In this document: piece by piece, positions 6,519 through 7,687 of the stretch
How the letters are laid out: the number at the start of each line of letters is the position of its first letter
Numbering within the stretch: the stretch's first letter is position 1
Assembly: GCA_003244125.1 (NCBI GenBank)
Contig: QHBL01000015.1
Coordinates: 337 to 8,023 of the forward strand
DNA length: 7,687 nucleotides
Source of the DNA: Chthoniobacterales bacterium
GTDB lineage: Bacteria; Verrucomicrobiota; Verrucomicrobiae; Chthoniobacterales; UBA10450
Direction of reading: 5' to 3'
Position numbers and translations under genes: made by a program
Notes under the pieces: model-generated
Databases searched by the model: none
What the model saw: the letters and a program-made list of their open reading frames with translations, nothing else
Told to the model about the DNA's origin: nothing

Positions 6519-6923
6519 TTAATTATCCCGGCCCCAATCGTATTTCGTTTCGTTGCCAAGCTCGGGCGGGAACTCGGCATAGCCGGCGTGGATCCACGGA
6601 ATATCACTCGGCAGCAGCGGGTAATAGCTTTGCCGATAGGCCGGCACGGGCCAGAGAAGAATTTCCAGTAACCCGGCGATGTGACGCGCGCCGGAACGCC
6701 CAATGCCGCGGACAACGCCGTAGCCAGCTGCGGCGGAATTGCCCTCGTTAGTATTAATCGTGGCAATCGTCACCGGTATTTCAGCCGGCGCCAGAACGAG
6801 ATTAGCAATGCCGCGGCCAAGTTTCCGCGTCGGTCCATAATCGTTCGATGGCGGGTCCTGGATATCAGCGAAGGCGGTGCCGACAGTGGCGATGGCGGCG
6901 GCAAGCAGGGCAATCGTTTTCAT
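6519..6923 (-). CDS. Small exported protein, TIGR04073-like (exosortase-associated family)
   Basis: A 134-residue protein with a clear cleavable signal peptide: a charged start (MK), a hydrophobic stretch and a likely signal peptidase I site AFA|D after residue 19. The mature part contains the block KLGRGIANLVLAPAEIP (about residues 34-50), then a glycine-rich region (AAAGYGVVRGIGRSGARH, about 65-82) and a C-terminal region rich in Pro, Tyr and Trp. The KLGRG..N....P.EIP block with glycine-rich follow-up is what I recall for TIGR04073, a small family that co-occurs with exosortase systems, mainly in Verrucomicrobia. Its molecular role is unknown. I chose ATG 6923 because the signal peptide begins there and a GGAA lies about six bases upstream; an in-frame TTG at 6935 would add four residues. 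It lies 42 bp downstream of the TerC-family gene and may be co-transcribed with it. No exosortase or PEP-CTERM motif is visible in the window. Confidence 0.7.
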   Translation of the reverse strand: MKTIALLAAAIATVGTAFADIQDPPSNDYGPTRKLGRGIANLVLAPAEIPVTIATINTNEGNSAAAGYGVVRGIGRSGARHIAGLLEILLWPVPAYRQSYYPLLPSDIPWIHAGYAEFPPELGNETKYDWGRDN

Positions 6924-6965
6924 ACGCAGTTCCAAATTGAATCAAACGCGAAGCATTCCGACAAT

Positions 6966-7687
6966 TTAATTTCGTCTGTCCGCGACCGGGTGGTTGCGGG
7001 TGGCGCGAATCGAGAGCGAGATGGTAATCGCCAGCACGACGATGATCACCAGAAGCAAGAGGTAATTCGGGATCGGCACGTGTTTCGACAGGATCATTTT
7101 CAGCCCGACGAAACCGAGAATGATGGCCAGGCCCTGACGCAGATAAATGAAGCGCTCCATCAGGTTCGCCAGCAGAAAGTAGAGCGAGCGCAGCCCGAGA
7201 ATGGCGCAGATGTTCGAGGTGTAAACGATGAAGGTATCGGTGGTGATGGCAAAGACTGCTGGGATGGAATCGACGGCGAAGACGAGGTCCATCACGTCGA
7301 TGACCAGGAGCACGAGCGCGAGCGGCGTGAGCATGAGTCGTCCATCGATGCGCGCGGTGAAATGCGAGTCGCGGAAATCGCGGGTCACCGGCAGAACTTT
7401 GCGGCACAACCGCAGGAGCCGGCTTTCTCCAAAATCACGTTCCTTTTTTTGGAATGCCATCCGCACCGCGGTGATGAGCAGGAAGAGGCCGAAAATATAG
7501 ATGATGAAATGGAAGCGCTCGACCAGGGCGAGGCCGAGCCAGATCATGATTCCGCGCATGACGAGTGCGCCGACGATGCCCCAGACGAGCACGCGATGCT
7601 GCGGGATGGGCGGCACTTTGAAGTAGGCAAAGATGAGGACGAAAACGAAGATGTTATCGACGCTGAGCGAGTACTCGATGAGATAGC
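6966..7687 (-). CDS. TerC-family integral membrane protein, 3' part (5' end outside window)
   Basis: Multi-pass inner-membrane protein of the TerC/Alx family, whose members are linked to metal (manganese, tellurite) stress; some are reported to export Mn(II). The visible 239 residues end in a TAA at 6966. The N-terminal family motif EYSLSVDNIFVF lies at 7676-7641. The internal counterpart DVMDLVFAVDSIPAVFA is at 7298-7248, each with the paired acidic residues expected to line the transport path. At least seven hydrophobic segments are visible, interrupted by a charged cytoplasmic loop near 7455-7340. The tail is basic and short (RATRNHPVADRRN). The frame is open through the right edge: the ORF's first start-type codon, a GTG at 7616, is internal, because conserved family sequence continues upstream of it. 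About 60-80 N-terminal residues are missing compared with the usual length of about 310. The substrate cannot be assigned from this fragment. Confidence 0.93.
   Translation of the reverse strand, partial: YLIEYSLSVDNIFVFVLIFAYFKVPPIPQHRVLVWGIVGALVMRGIMIWLGLALVERFHFIIYIFGLFLLITAVRMAFQKKERDFGESRLLRLCRKVLPVTRDFRDSHFTARIDGRLMLTPLALVLLVIDVMDLVFAVDSIPAVFAITTDTFIVYTSNICAILGLRSLYFLLANLMERFIYLRQGLAIILGFVGLKMILSKHVPIPNYLLLLVIIVVLAITISLSIRATRNHPVADRRN

Noticed and set aside
6285..6671. Plus-strand 128-codon frame containing CHPERSEGPHL
   Set aside because: The recognisable peptide comes from the interspersed repeat, and the frame is antisense to two better supported genes.
6965..7616. TerC-family gene starting at the GTG at 7616
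   Set aside because: Conserved family residues (EYSLSVDNIFVF) continue in frame upstream to the window edge, so this codon is an internal valine.

Overview
The window is GC-rich chromosomal DNA of ordinary bacterial character, and every gene I can support lies on the minus strand. Several signs point to a soil-type Verrucomicrobiota (Spartobacteria-like) or a similar phylum. There is a small secreted protein resembling the exosortase-associated TIGR04073 family. There is also an interspersed palindromic repeat of the kind that yields spurious 'CHPERSEG' peptides. The gaps hold further GC-rich hairpin repeats. This assignment is inference from family knowledge, not from a search.

In the direction of transcription (high to low coordinates) the layout is as follows. 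A TerC-family membrane protein enters from the right edge (7687-6966, 5' end missing). It is followed by a short exported TIGR04073-like protein (6923-6519), a TrmA/RlmD-type uracil-C5 RNA methyltransferase with a TRAM domain and four Fe-S cysteines (6422-5358), and two tandem paralogous permeases (5212-3380 and 3199-1304). Each permease is an APC-superfamily transporter fused to a C-terminal universal-stress-protein-like domain. Last is the 5' part of serA (1093-1), the first enzyme of serine synthesis, which runs off the left edge.

The gaps between genes are 42, 96, 145, 180 and 210 bp, so no stretch over 300 bp lacks a gene. Four of the five gaps hold palindromic repeat DNA from three unrelated families. 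One family sits 16-17 bp behind the stop codon of both permease paralogues, so gene plus 3' element may have duplicated as a unit. Another overlaps the probable start codon of the RNA methyltransferase.

The genes do not form one obvious pathway. The most interesting protein content is the permease pair. It shows a KUP/KimA-like motif set (GDWGTS..Y near the N-terminus, SGxE in the middle) and a total length close to KimA, which suggests potassium rather than amino acids as a candidate substrate. I found no tRNA, rRNA, CRISPR array, insertion sequence or phage gene.
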